DNA from: Anadara kagoshimensis
Lineage: Eukaryota; Mollusca; Bivalvia; Arcoida; Arcidae
Length of the DNA stretch: 64,000 nucleotides
NCBI GenBank assembly: GCA_021292105.1
Contig: CM037870.1
Coordinates: 15,905,234 to 15,969,233, forward strand
Direction: 5' to 3'
Shown: piece after piece, positions 34,398 to 39,520 of the stretch
Position numbering within the stretch: the first letter of the stretch is position 1
Layout of the letters: the number at the start of each line of letters is the position of its first letter
Notes under the pieces: generated by a model
Database searches by the model: none
What the model saw: the letters and a program-made list of their open reading frames with translations, nothing else
Told to the model about the DNA's origin: nothing
Made by a program: the position numbers and the translations under genes

Positions 34398-35717
34398 TAT
34401 GATAATAATAAAAATATTAATAAATTTTATTATAGTCTCATCGTGATATATACAACATATAGAACATTATAAGCACACATAAAATATATAAATATGCCAC
34501 TCTTAAAAGAGTTATAAGAGACTGTAATTATAGAAACTTTAAAACAAAAAACCTTATTAAAAACATGTCATATACATGTAATTACAGGTGTGAAGCCATG
34601 AGTTTAGCTTGGAGTGTCTCTGTTGTGTTTCCTAGGTCTACTTTCGTTGATGGCTTCTATGCGAACGTTTTTTTTTGACAACTGGCCAGCTGTTAAAACG
34701 TTTTAATAATATTTTGTTGTAATATAATTTTGTTATATGTGTACCGCCATTGTATATAGATATATATTGTATAGTTTAACCTCTAATACCATCTCCGTGG
34801 TACAGAGTGTAATAAAGAATCTTGAATCTTGAATCTTAAAACAACTACTCAGTTCGGAGTCATTATAAAGCATTTTGATGCGATAATTAAACCTGATTAA
34901 CTTCAACTATTCTGTTGTTTCGTTATTGTTTGTGCTTACTGCAATTCTTTCAGTTCTTGATTTTTTAGATGGGCTAGCCATATTTTGTACATCATTCTCC
35001 AAATTTAAACATGTTTAAAAGTTCGTCCTATCATTTTGTAATATTAAAGATAATTAACTTTGATTGTACCTCCCATCACACATCTGTACAAGGTAAAACA
35101 ACAATCCTTTCAGTAATTCTGTACCCGTAACTACGGTGTAATTTTATCTGTAGTTTTTCAACCGGAAGTACGTTTTTGAGAGTCTATAACTTTCGTTCCG
35201 CACGATAAATTTTTTTTCCGCACGACAGATCGTTAGAAAAATATGTTTACTATTACTCCTCAAAATTTCAAGCCCCCGAACGTAGAAATGAAACCCCGCG
35301 GCCGTTTTTAAGAAAGGTATATCATTTTAGGTCGATTTTCAGCCCGTTTCTATGCAAGCAAATGTAATGCGCATGCGCGATGTTATAGTCACAGAAACGC
35401 TTAGACGCTTTATCCCCTGAACGGGCGATTTCAATTTATCCCCCGTTTCGGGCTGATCCCAGACCTGACTATGGGGCGTCCAAATATCCAGGTTAATAAT
35501 TGACATCACACTCATTAACATTGTGATGATGACCGTAACCCTTCAGAGCACCGATATGCCTAAGCTTGCAACATTCCTAGGTCAACAATTTATCTGTGGG
35601 AACAAGCTATACAGTCTTAATGTTATGTTTAGAATCAACTTAATATTTATTTTTACATTGCATTTTTGTGTTACAGGTGGAAACAGACTCGTTATTGATC
35701 CATGTAAAGTTCAGTAA
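9068..35717 (+). CDS. MIB2: Mind-bomb-type E3 ubiquitin ligase, MIB2-like, 18 coding exons
   Basis: Spliced coding exons: 9068-9269, 15009-15180, 16092-16198, 16876-17073, 18026-18171, 19633-19737, 20243-20347, 22918-23080, 25953-26119, 26945-27093, 28094-28250, 29065-29219, 30256-30382, 30910-31012, 31313-31398, 31809-31987, 32927-33129, 35677-35717. They sum to 2565 nt, i.e. 854 residues plus stop, with all phases matching. Domain order: MIB/HERC2 ([17 protein letters not shown]), ZZ finger ([19 protein letters not shown]), second MIB/HERC2 ([15 protein letters not shown]), two MIB repeat blocks ([22 protein letters not shown]), ankyrin repeats, one C3HC4 RING. MIB proteins ubiquitinate Notch ligands (Delta/Jagged) and promote their endocytosis; that role here is inferred from family. 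Human MIB2 is about 950-1010 residues and ends in a further RING that is absent here. A splice acceptor just before the ATG implies an upstream non-coding exon, which I could not place. Confidence 0.88.
9296..9528 (+). repeat. Probable dispersed repeat in intron 1
   Basis: Non-coding DNA ending in ACAGACGGACAGACATGGTG just before a TTAA. It reads like the tail of an interspersed repeat rather than gene sequence. Weak call; no second copy is seen in the window. Confidence 0.3.
10795..10858. repeat. A-rich simple repeat
   Basis: CAAAAAA/ACAAAC-type low-complexity run. Confidence 0.7.
11131..11500. repeat. Perfect 185-bp tandem duplication
   Basis: 11131-11315 and 11316-11500 read the same throughout, each starting CGAGTAGCCGAGTTATATTA and ending GCGTTGCGCTGATGGC. 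The duplication joins part of the TIR element to part of the nested SINE, so it arose after both insertions. Absence of visible differences implies it is recent. Confidence 0.9.
11400..11735 (-). mobile_element. tRNA-derived SINE, family II, nested in TIR element C
   Basis: Reads on the minus strand from a tRNA-like head near 11735 through CTTTCGCCAAACACTCAGC and GGCACACTAAAGAATCC to GGGACGTTAAACGCC near 11400. Related copies: 41415-41745 (minus), 51987-52335 (plus) and 53440-53735 (plus). Confidence 0.7.
12641..12805 (+). repeat. Minisatellite, about 50-bp unit, 3+ copies
   Basis: Repeated CATCTGAAGTACGAACC followed by GAGGATTTTTTCGATACATA. The 105-codon frame through it is a product of the repeat, not a gene. 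Confidence 0.75.
13286..14100. repeat. Tandem repeat of about 190 bp with five nuclear-receptor DR1 motifs
   Basis: TGACCTTTGACC occurs at 13291, 13501, 13684, 13876 and 14061, spaced 183-210 bp. Units alternate: those at 13291, 13684 and 14061 continue with a CACGTG box and a TATTTTTAGA-like stretch, whereas those at 13501 and 13876 continue TTCTGGTTGCCATGGG-like. The true unit is therefore a dimer of about 385 bp. TGACCTTTGACCT is the inverse of AGGTCAAAGGTCA, the DR1 element of RXR/HNF4-type receptors. Whether any receptor binds is unknown. Confidence 0.65.
14795..14842. repeat. TATG tetranucleotide microsatellite
   Basis: About nine TATG/ATGT units following a short ATTT run. Confidence 0.85.
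15009..15180 (+). CDS. MIB2: MIB2-like exon 2: ZZ zinc finger
   Basis: Encodes [19 protein letters not shown] and on to [11 protein letters not shown], a ZZ finger (CDIC, CSVC, CALC, then paired His HDLHH). AG acceptor at 15007-15008, donor GTAAGT at 15181; ends in phase 2. Confidence 0.9.
15189..15391. mobile_element. Cluster of 60-bp palindromic mini-elements
   Basis: Copies of the TGTCATATACCATTTTTT palindrome at about 15230-15285 and 15294-15352, a partial at 15360-15391, and a diverged trace near 15200. Adjacent copies lie in opposite internal orientation. Confidence 0.6.
16092..16198 (+). CDS. MIB2: MIB2-like exon 3: start of second MIB/HERC2 domain
   Basis: Encodes [19 protein letters not shown] then [18 protein letters not shown]. 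Acceptor CAG at 16089-16091, donor GTAAAT at 16199. Confidence 0.88.
16454..16845. mobile_element. MITE family 2 composite with nested hairpin
   Basis: Diverged MITE 2 halves (CAGTCAAATCTGCTTTAATC at the left; CTTTAAAGACAGGTTTA and CACCTACCCATAAACG at the right) are split by a hairpin at 16564-16654. Its arms are ACAGGCACTTG...GGGAGATCGATA and the inverse, 36-37 bp each with an 18-base loop. Confidence 0.6.
16876..17073 (+). CDS. MIB2: MIB2-like exon 4: second MIB/HERC2 domain
   Basis: Encodes [20 protein letters not shown], then [15 protein letters not shown] and [15 protein letters not shown]. The VYRVG..GKVDLKCV and GGFYYKDHLP signatures are characteristic of MIB proteins. Acceptor ACAG 16872-16875, donor GTAAGA 17074. 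Confidence 0.92.
17094..17455 (-). mobile_element. Decayed Penelope-like element 3' fragments
   Basis: Two diverged reverse-complement stretches of the 3' tail (17094-17200 and 17370-17455) around an unmatched middle. Confidence 0.45.
17561..17860 (-). mobile_element. 5'-truncated Penelope-like element copy
   Basis: Reverse complement of the element's last codons plus 3' tail: CAAACATACTAATTCATATC through GGAACTATGGGACGTCAAAT to TTTGATAAGCCTAGG. It matches 22040-22345. Confidence 0.8.
18026..18171 (+). CDS. MIB2: MIB2-like exon 5: first MIB repeat block
   Basis: Encodes [20 protein letters not shown] then [14 protein letters not shown]. The GHGGW motif is shared by MIB repeat (SH3-like) blocks. 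Acceptor TTTAG 18021-18025, donor GTATAT 18172. Confidence 0.88.
18785..19033 (-). mobile_element. 5'-truncated Penelope-like element copy
   Basis: Reverse complement of the 3' tail from CAAACATACTAATCCATG to CAGGGCAATCTTGGACAGAG. Confidence 0.8.
19165..19411 (+). mobile_element. 5'-truncated Penelope-like element copy
   Basis: Forward copy beginning GTTGATAAGTTTGATGTCTC (last codons of the RT frame) and running through the tail to GAACATGGATTAATATG. Confidence 0.8.
19633..19737 (+). CDS. MIB2: MIB2-like exon 6
   Basis: Encodes [20 protein letters not shown] then [15 protein letters not shown], the second half of the first MIB repeat block. Acceptor TGTAG 19628-19632, donor GTAAGC 19738. 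Confidence 0.88.
19795..20130 (-). mobile_element. Two decayed Penelope-like element 3' fragments
   Basis: Adjacent diverged reverse-complement copies of the tail at 19795-19945 and 19952-20130, each starting near CTAATCCGTG/TAGTCCAAG and each including a GAAGTGA/GAAAGTAAG block. Confidence 0.5.
20243..20347 (+). CDS. MIB2: MIB2-like exon 7: second MIB repeat block
   Basis: Encodes [19 protein letters not shown] then [16 protein letters not shown]. Acceptor ACAG 20239-20242, donor GTAATT 20348, phase 0. Confidence 0.88.
20438..22147 (+). CDS. Penelope-like element reverse transcriptase
   Basis: Uninterrupted 569-codon frame in MIB2 intron 7, same strand as the host gene. Visible motifs: [18 protein letters not shown] (about residue 122), [20 protein letters not shown] (about 193), [15 protein letters not shown] (about 285), [20 protein letters not shown] (about 370), catalytic YIDDVL (about 414) and SYLDLYLN (about 454). 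The [21 protein letters not shown] block fits Penelope-like RTs rather than LINE or LTR RTs. No GIY-YIG endonuclease follows before the stop, and none is visible at the N-terminus. The first 30 residues are hydrophobic and may not be native, so the copy may be 5' truncated. Its 3' end is the source sequence for about 20 truncated copies in the window. Confidence 0.82.
   Translation: MYHKIRIFFILLLGLLQDFLFRTLFLSRSCCIDILTKIFYPEPFTWGQNFRLVMDSVEEYARRWAKLEDVELDTLSDWIKVVRSFVKTRIAKLKGFMSTKPSSVLKDPEIKAILTDIHNKYVVVPADKASNNIFLVCKRFYLECLIKELGLDSISNNPAYSRTNLTKDEVLSNHRGVLESFGINPKEEDLDLPYLYWIPKLHKNPYKERYIAGSSKCTTKSLSVTLTQILTIVKDGLQSYSEKVYSTSGINQMWILKNSKELLEHLASNTLSHVKSIKTFDFSTLYTTIPHSKLKERLKEIIHLSFFYKNGKPRYKYLVLNRDSGYFVKHHTDSKQKYTEDTINKMLEFLIDNIFVVFGNIVFQQTIGIPMGTNCAPLLADLFLYSYEAEFMQNLVKSGEKTVAKSFNSTYRYIDDVLSLNNPKFGDYVNVIYPSELEIKDTTDSPSSASYLDLYLNYDAQERLHLKLYDKRDDFNFSIVNFPFLCSNIPASPAYGVFVSQLIRYGRACSHYGDFVQRSRLLANKLLTQGYCKPRLIKALKKFYGRHHSIVDKFDVSVSRIALDIFDVL
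22148..22352 (+). repeat. 3' tail of the Penelope-like element
   Basis: Non-coding tail after the stop. It includes AGCTAGCTAAACAGGAGG, a potential hairpin GGTGCT...AGCACC at about 22210-22232, and a terminal GATTCGGAAATGGATAAG TATGTTTG. This tail is the part retained in most truncated copies. Confidence 0.75.
22355..22915. other. Rest of MIB2 intron 7
   Basis: AT-rich, no feature beyond an A-run near 22650 and a short TA run at about 22882-22900 just before the acceptor. Confidence 0.5.
22918..23080 (+). CDS. MIB2: MIB2-like exon 8
   Basis: Encodes [19 protein letters not shown] then [15 protein letters not shown] and a charged linker. The GKIGKVVKV...W.ysPaCL pattern matches the end of the MIB repeat region. 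Acceptor TTCAG ends 22917, donor GTTTGT 23081, phase 1. Confidence 0.87.
23598..23883 (+). pseudogene. Crypton-type tyrosine recombinase (DUF3504-like) fragment
   Basis: In one frame [19 protein letters not shown] then [13 protein letters not shown]; from about 23746 in another frame [19 protein letters not shown] then LIFQRFE and stop. The series RRG.EN, DELTKN.RE, CPV.S.EKYIS and FQR is the C-terminal signature shared by Cryptons and Crypton-derived host domains (DUF3504). The two parts lie in different frames, so this is a broken single fragment in MIB2 intron 8 with no start or catalytic region. Confidence 0.6.
24371..24507. mobile_element. Fold-back hairpin element, about 60-bp arms
   Basis: Arms GTTATTCGAGATTTTCCCGG...GACCGTCTT and the exact inverse, extended by a near-perfect TTTCGTATTTC part, around a loop of about 17 bases. 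GC-rich relative to its surroundings, so clearly a separate insert in intron 8. Confidence 0.75.
24535..24866 (-). mobile_element. 5'-truncated Penelope-like element copy
   Basis: Reverse complement of the tail and last codons, from ACAAACATACCAGTCC to AAGGCATAAATAAGCCTAGG. Confidence 0.75.
25060..25265 (-). mobile_element. Truncated Penelope-like element 3' end
   Basis: Diverged reverse-complement tail: CTAACCCATGTCCAAATCAC, then GTGCTCCGGAAGGTTACC. Confidence 0.65.
25780..25860. promoter_or_regulatory. Cluster of three CRE/ATF-like sites
   Basis: TGACGTCA at 25789-25796 (palindromic consensus), GACGTCA at 25808-25814 and CGACGTCAC at 25847-25855, locally CpG-rich, about 100 bp upstream of MIB2 exon 9. 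A regulatory role is inference only. Confidence 0.35.
25953..26119 (+). CDS. MIB2: MIB2-like exon 9: lead-in to ankyrin repeats
   Basis: Encodes [20 protein letters not shown] then [20 protein letters not shown], the first ankyrin-like helix pair. Acceptor TTCAG ends 25952, donor GTAAGT 26120. Confidence 0.88.
26355..26460 (-). repeat. Hammerhead-bearing dispersed repeat, copy A
   Basis: Minus strand reads CATAATTTTGGTCCAAGCAC into the ribozyme (26395-26440) and out through TGTAAAATTAAAACTGGT. The same 85-bp sequence recurs at 39135-39223 and, decayed, at 32828-32905. Confidence 0.75.
26395..26440 (-). ncRNA. Type I hammerhead ribozyme, complete core
   Basis: Minus-strand order: stem I strand AGCACTA; core CUGAUGA; stem II GGAAAUGUAUUCC (4 bp plus loop); core GAAA; very short stem III around CGGCCG; cleavage triplet GUC; stem I return UAGUGCU, a perfect 7-bp complement. 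All conserved hammerhead positions are present in the right order and spacing. A minimal stem III is typical of metazoan type I hammerheads, known from Penelope-like elements and retrozyme-like repeats; such forms often act best as dimers. It is antisense to MIB2 (intron 9). Confidence 0.8.
26826..26888. repeat. TA dinucleotide microsatellite
   Basis: About 30 AT units at the end of intron 9. Confidence 0.95.
26945..27093 (+). CDS. MIB2: MIB2-like exon 10: ankyrin repeats
   Basis: Encodes [19 protein letters not shown] and on to [32 protein letters not shown] is a standard ankyrin helix pair. Donor GTAAAG 27094, phase 2. Confidence 0.9.
27127..27330 (-). mobile_element. 5'-truncated Penelope-like element copy
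   Basis: Reverse complement of the tail from CAAACATACTAATCCCTGTC to GAACATGGAACTATTACACG. Confidence 0.78.
28094..28250 (+). CDS. MIB2: MIB2-like exon 11: ankyrin repeats
   Basis: Encodes [19 protein letters not shown] then [20 protein letters not shown]. Acceptor TACAG ends 28093, donor GTAATA 28251. Confidence 0.88.
28480..28905 (+). mobile_element. 5'-truncated Penelope-like element copy with RT C-terminus
   Basis: Starts in the RT region equivalent to [13 protein letters not shown] and continues through decayed C-terminal coding into the tail. It is the longest truncated copy after the full one. Confidence 0.78.
29065..29219 (+). CDS. MIB2: MIB2-like exon 12: ankyrin repeats
   Basis: Encodes [20 protein letters not shown] then [14 protein letters not shown]. 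Acceptor TTAG ends 29064, donor GTGAGT at 29220. Confidence 0.87.
29637..29688. repeat. TTGA tetranucleotide microsatellite
   Basis: About 12 GATT units. Confidence 0.9.
29745..29940 (-). mobile_element. Truncated Penelope-like element 3' end
   Basis: Diverged reverse-complement tail from CAATCCATGTCTAAATCAC to TTAAGGGACGTCAAATATAT. Confidence 0.68.
30256..30382 (+). CDS. MIB2: MIB2-like exon 13: ankyrin repeat
   Basis: Encodes [20 protein letters not shown] then [19 protein letters not shown]. Matches the KKEDGFTALHLAALNNHREVA region of MIB2. Acceptor CTAG ends 30255, donor GTACTC 30383. Confidence 0.92.
30910..31012 (+). CDS. MIB2: MIB2-like exon 14: ankyrin repeat
   Basis: Encodes [20 protein letters not shown] then [15 protein letters not shown]. 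Acceptor TTTAG ends 30909, donor GTATGT 31013. Confidence 0.92.
31313..31398 (+). CDS. MIB2: MIB2-like exon 15: ankyrin repeat
   Basis: Encodes [20 protein letters not shown] then RRTGEGDL. Matches NAEDEEGDTALHVAL of MIB2. Acceptor CTAG ends 31312, donor GTAATA 31399. Confidence 0.9.
31425..31705 (+). mobile_element. Penelope-like element copy with internal deletion
   Basis: An RT fragment around the [12 protein letters not shown] region (31440-31535) is joined directly to the 3' tail (31545-31705), skipping about 600 bp present in the full element. Confidence 0.75.
31809..31987 (+). CDS. MIB2: MIB2-like exon 16: last ankyrin repeat
   Basis: Encodes [20 protein letters not shown], then [20 protein letters not shown] and VREFIAKT. 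Acceptor ACAG ends 31808. The only donor in the needed phase is GTCAGT at 31988, a less usual donor. If the intron is retained the frame stops after four more codons (TSVN, stop 31998-32000), which could give a RING-less isoform. Confidence 0.85.
32842..32877 (+). ncRNA. Decayed hammerhead repeat, copy B
   Basis: AGCACTA then CTAATGA (one change from the CUGAUGA core) then GGAATTTGATTC; the GAAA and GUC parts are missing. The flanks ATTTTGGCCCA and GCAAAATTAAA match copies A and C. Lies in MIB2 intron 16, sense strand. Not expected to cleave. Confidence 0.6.
32927..33129 (+). CDS. MIB2: MIB2-like exon 17: RING finger
   Basis: Encodes a linker [20 protein letters not shown] then a complete C3HC4 RING: C-SL-C, 11 residues, [10 protein letters not shown], 6 residues, C-PM-C. 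RINGs recruit the ubiquitin-loaded E2. Acceptor TTCAG ends 32926, donor GTAAGT 33130. Confidence 0.9.
33762..33815 (+). mobile_element. Terminal fragment of the Penelope-like tail
   Basis: About 54 bp: TTTGCTTTTGGGATTGTCAT...GTGTTTGATTA. It lies just before an opposite-orientation copy. Confidence 0.5.
34362..34400. repeat. AAT trinucleotide microsatellite
   Basis: About 12 AAT units. Confidence 0.9.
34701..34837 (+). mobile_element. LINE 3' end fragment
   Basis: TATGTGTACCGCCATTGTAT and TTTAACCTCTAATACCA...CTCCGTGGTAC match 62478-62570 downstream of the LINE C-terminal frame. The fragment ends in a repeated GAATCTT, as LINE tails often do. Confidence 0.75.
35677..35717 (+). CDS. MIB2: MIB2-like exon 18: C-terminus
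   Basis: Completes Ser, then [12 protein letters not shown] and TAA (35715-35717). Acceptor TTACAG ends 35676. No further RING is encoded. A polyadenylation signal AATAAA lies at about 35943. Confidence 0.8.
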
Positions 35718-35942
35718 AATCTTACTAAGTGACTAAAAGGAAGGCAGGATCAACCATGTGTGTTTTAACACGTGTATGATGAAGTTCTGATTATAATAAT
35801 AGATTCAAACTTTTGAATAGCACCAAAACAAGCAGGAGTAACACTTATATTAATTCAGAAGCTATAATAGTGATTTTACTACATAAGTTTACATATATAG
35901 TATACAATACATAACATATATATGATTTTAATGCTGATTTGA

Positions 35943-35948
35943 AATAAA
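35943..35948 (+). terminator. Probable polyadenylation signal of the MIB2-like gene
   Basis: AATAAA about 225 bp after the stop codon, the first good match downstream. Confidence 0.45.
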
Positions 35949-36017
35949 TTTTTCGTGAAATCCGTTTATCTTAAAGGTTGTGTCTCATAATTCGTATATA
36001 ATACATATTCTCATTCA

Positions 36018-36021
36018 TATA

Positions 36022-36068
<47 letters not shown>
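36018..36068. repeat. TA microsatellite
   Basis: AT repeat directly adjoining MITE 2. Confidence 0.95.
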
Positions 36069-36069
<1 letters not shown>

Positions 36070-36071
<2 letters not shown>

Positions 36072-36251
36072 AGTCAAACCTGTCTGTAAAGGCCACTCAA
36101 GGAAACTAGTAAAAGTGACCCTTATGGGCAGGTAGACTTTATATACAGGTTCATATAATATGAATTAAAAAACAATCGGGATACAATTTTATTAGCCTTT
36201 ATAAGCAGGTGGCTCTTATATAGAAGTGATCTTTAGGGCAGGTTGGACTGT
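36070..36251. mobile_element. MITE family 2
   Basis: 182 bp, ends ACAGTCAAACCTGTCTGTAA and inverse ACAGTCCAACCTGCCCTAAA. It is inserted between TA and CA microsatellites. Confidence 0.78.
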
Positions 36252-36252
36252 A

Positions 36253-36253
<1 letters not shown>

Positions 36254-36302
<49 letters not shown>
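36254..36302. repeat. CA microsatellite
   Basis: About 24 CA units. Confidence 0.95.
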
Positions 36303-36304
<2 letters not shown>

Positions 36305-36786
36305 TCATAGTAGATTATTACATTGTAATGACTGATATATAATGTTGTCATGGAAGTGCTAATTCTTAACTTCTATCATAATATCATGATGGTTGATTGA
36401 TAGATTTAACTAACTCTAGTGTTTGTGTTGATGAAATATCCAGTGCTTTCAATATATATTTTATTTTATTATATTTTCTTATTGCTGTTTTGCGGTGTTA
36501 AGCTACTTTTGAGGGGGTATTTAACTTTGATATTGTTACATATATTTAATTTAATATGATGTTAGGTAATGTAGATTCAAATAGGAAGAAAGAAATGTGT
36601 CCTTAAACATGAACTTGTCAACACACAACACAAAAATGAATGATAGACACTGCTGAATCAGACAAGACATGAAGACATCCCAATGTTGTTTTCTTGTCTA
36701 TTTTGCTTGCTTCGGCTTCTTTATTTAAGTTGTTGCATGCTCTTAATTGTTTTTGGGTTTTTTTGTGTTCCTGGTTGTTTTACAAT

Positions 36787-36937
36787 CAATCAAAAACAAA
36801 CATACTAATTCATGTCCGAATCACAATCCAGAAGCAAAGTAAAAACTTTGGTACTGACAAGTTAGGTTAGACACGTGAACTTCCACCAGGGAAGTGAGGC
36901 CGGGTGCTCCGGAAGGGTAAGCACCTCCTGTTTTACA
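36787..36937 (-). mobile_element. Truncated Penelope-like element 3' end
   Basis: Clean reverse-complement tail from CAAACATACTAATTCATGTC to GGGTAAGCACCTCCTGTTTT. Confidence 0.8.
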
Positions 36938-37294
36938 AGTGTGTTTATGATATACATGTATATTGCTGTCTTTCAATTTGTTATTTGCTTCAACTTGAAA
37001 ATAATTTACACTATCATTATAAGTTTTATTGTTGTATCCAAAATTACTTTTCAGATAAAGAAAATTTCCTATTATTTTGTTTTAGTTTAATGATTTAGTT
37101 TACAAGTGATTTCGTCATTGGACATGCCACATTGTGTCACATTAACATAATTATCCATGTGATATATAATATTATATTGAAAAAATACTATATGTACATT
37201 ATTTAGAATTTTTGTTTAAATCATTTTCTTTACATAGTGTATTGCCTCATTAATTAATTACTAATTAGTTATAGTGGCTGTATGTATATTGTAT

Positions 37295-37495
37295 ATTGCA
37301 AGTATTGGTGAAATCCGTTGAGAATTTTTTTTATTGCATTCAGAATTTATTATGAATGGGATTGTCTCATAATTATCTTTGTGACAATTTTGTACATGCA
37401 TGATTATGTTGTAATTTTGATGAAATCCGTTAGCATTTTGTGACATTAAGAATTAATTTTGACTCGGTTTGTCTCATAAGGGTTTGTGACAATTG
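37295..37495. repeat. Short tandem repeat of about 110 bp, two units
   Basis: GTGAAATCCGTTGAGAA and GATGAAATCCGTTAGCA each lead into a TTGTCTCATAA...GTGACAATT block. A third trace is at 35955-36000. Confidence 0.5.
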
Positions 37496-37727
37496 AAAAT
37501 CAAACATACTGTAAAACCGCTTATGTTCGTGGGGATTTATTTTCACTATTTTGAGGGTTAGTAAATGTAACAAAATTTAATATAAACAAAACGTTTTTTT
37601 CGCTTAGAAAGTTTCCAAATGAGATTTCTTATGATGCAATTTCACAATTATTGTCTCACAACAAAATTATTTTGAATTACAAAACTACAAATTGTTAACT
37701 TGTTGAATATTAATGATTTATTGTTTA

Positions 37728-37960
37728 TTATACCCCCCGCTTAAAACGTGGGGGTATATAGTGAGTCCGTGTGTCCGTCCTTCCGTTACACCTTAGGGTA
37801 CCTATCTCTTATCCGTAACTCCTCCTAAACCCTTTAATGGATTTTCATGAAACTTTCACACAATCTTTGTGATATAATGTAGATGTGCACCTCCTTTTTA
37901 AAAATTTGATCCGATGGATTTTTGGGACCAGGTGTATTTTTGTGAGCTTGTGGCTCACAG
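37728..37960. repeat. Dispersed repeat with TATACCCCC end
   Basis: Starts TATACCCCCCGCTTAAAAC then GTGGGGGTATA and a GTCCGTGTGTCCGTCC block. Similar starts occur at 44558 and 52548. Confidence 0.5.
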
Positions 37961-38140
37961 TTTTTCTAGTTTATTTAGTATTTGTTGTTGTTTTTGTTAG
38001 TGTGTTTACATGTATATATATCTTAAATAATTATTTCTTGCCAAGCATATTGTTATGGTTATGTTAGGAAAACATTTAAAACCTGTAAACTGTGTTTTAT
38101 GCTACCCTTTATAATATTGCTTCAGTCGCGCCGAAGTGTT

Positions 38141-38586
38141 ACATGTTTTATAGGTTTATTTTCTAAATTTTTTCAAAGTTCAAAATTCAGTTATACGGTA
38201 TATTATAGTATAGAAACTCAAGTTAATTTTGAAATAAGAACGAGTACGGAGTTCAGATACCGTAGATTGCAAACAGGGAATAATAAAATAATTAATTATT
38301 AACTTGTTAAATTCTAGAAGGTCAGCTTGACCAGAATACACTATATTTGGCACAAAATTACAGAACTTTTCAATTACTTTATCATCAATTGAAATAAACA
38401 AAATCAATAAGGAATTAAAGTTGAGACCGAAACTGCACATATTTTATATCATGAAATATGATATCTGAACTTTGTACTCGTTCTTATTTCAAAATTAACT
38501 TGAGTTTCTATACTATACTATAATATACCGTATTACTGAATTTTGAATTTTGAAAAAAATAAAGAAAATAAACCTATAAAACATGT
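38141..38586. mobile_element. Fold-back element with about 120-bp inverted arms
   Basis: Left arm 38141-38262 (ACATGTTTTATAGGTTTATT, ACGGTATATTATAGTATAG, AATAAGAACGAGTAC) is inverted at about 38458-38586, with a spacer of about 195 bp. No coding capacity. Confidence 0.75.
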
Positions 38587-39013
38587 ACATGTATAAGGTG
38601 TTTAGTCACTTGTGGTGTAGGACAGTTTGTGCATATTGCAGACTTCGCCATTGCTCAGTAGATGAACACCTTCAATATAACATGAGATACGAATGTTGGT
38701 TCTTACCTTATTAGCTATAGTTCTGATCCGTTCTGATCAATTAAGCATTTTTCGGAACATCGTGTTTGTTGTTATTATCATCGAAAATTATGCAACTACG
38801 CCTGATGACTGTTCAAATTCCGACATTATATTAACATTGGTATCAGTGGGTATACATGCCTTTATTTCTCATATTATAATTATGATTTTAGTTATGTTTC
38901 CTTGGTTACTCTGACAATTGCAAAGGGACTCTAAAATAATTGAACATTGAACACGTGATCTTTATACAGAGATGGTCGTTATAACCACTTTATACTTAGT
39001 ATGTTTATTATTT

Positions 39014-39520
39014 CATTTGAATAGTGTATGTAACTTATAGTATGATATGTATTCTTAATTATTTGAACCGACTGTATTGTAAAGTGTATAGTAAAGTGTT
39101 GGTGTTGATAAAATCAAAAATTGTTTTGTATAATTTCATAATTTTGGTCCAAGCACTACTGATGAGGAATTGTATTCCAAAACGACCGTCTGGTGCTGTA
39201 AAATTAAAACTGGTATAATATGTAATTAAAGGTTTTGTATTGGATGTTTTGGTGATAGTTTAATCAAACCAATTTGTACTTTTACTTGTAAATAAAATCC
39301 CAATAAACAAATGGTTATTTGGTACTTTTTATTTCAAACCTTTATTCAAATAGTGCATGGTACTTATATTATAATGTATATTAATATCTATATGAATTAA
39401 TTGTGGTGTAAGTGTTGATAAAAACGACAATTATTTTATAAATTTTTTAAGATTTTGTCTTAGATGTCTTGGTGACGATTTAATCAAAAAAATTGTTATT
39501 GTACATATTACTAAAAATTA
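39014..39520 (+). repeat. Two-unit tandem array of the hammerhead repeat, about 329-bp period
   Basis: ATAGTGTATG...GTGTTGATAAAATC in unit 1 (from 39021) recurs as ATAGTGCATG...GTGTTGATAAAAAC in unit 2 (from 39350). GATGTTTTGGTGATAGTTTAATC at 39244 recurs as GATGTCTTGGTGACGATTTAATC near 39460. Unit 1 holds the ribozyme at 39152-39197; unit 2 lacks that segment (about 95 bp). Confidence 0.7.
39152..39197 (+). ncRNA. Type I hammerhead ribozyme, one core change
   Basis: AGCACTA, CUGAUGA, stem II GGAAU-UGU-AUUCC (perfect 5 bp), then AAAA where GAAA is required, CGACC, GUC, and UGGUGCU pairing back to stem I with one G-U pair. Structure is kept, but the G-to-A core change should strongly reduce cleavage. 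Confidence 0.7.

Larger units (their letters stand above)
33912..35467. mobile_element. 1556-bp TIR transposon, non-autonomous, 5-bp target duplication
   Basis: Perfect 30-bp inverted ends (33912-33941 and 35438-35467) starting CAGGTCTGGGATCAGCCCG. Flanked by ACTAT on both sides (33907-33911 and 35468-35472). The interior has no transposase; it holds a C-run, an AAT microsatellite and a LINE 3' end at 34701-34837. The superfamily is uncertain. Confidence 0.82.
33826..35580 (-). mobile_element. Penelope-like copy split by a TIR element
   Basis: The tail part 33826-33911 and the part 35468-35580 are consecutive in other copies (GGAACTATGGGACGTC). The interruption is the 1556-bp element at 33912-35467, bounded by a duplicated ACTAT. 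Confidence 0.8.
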
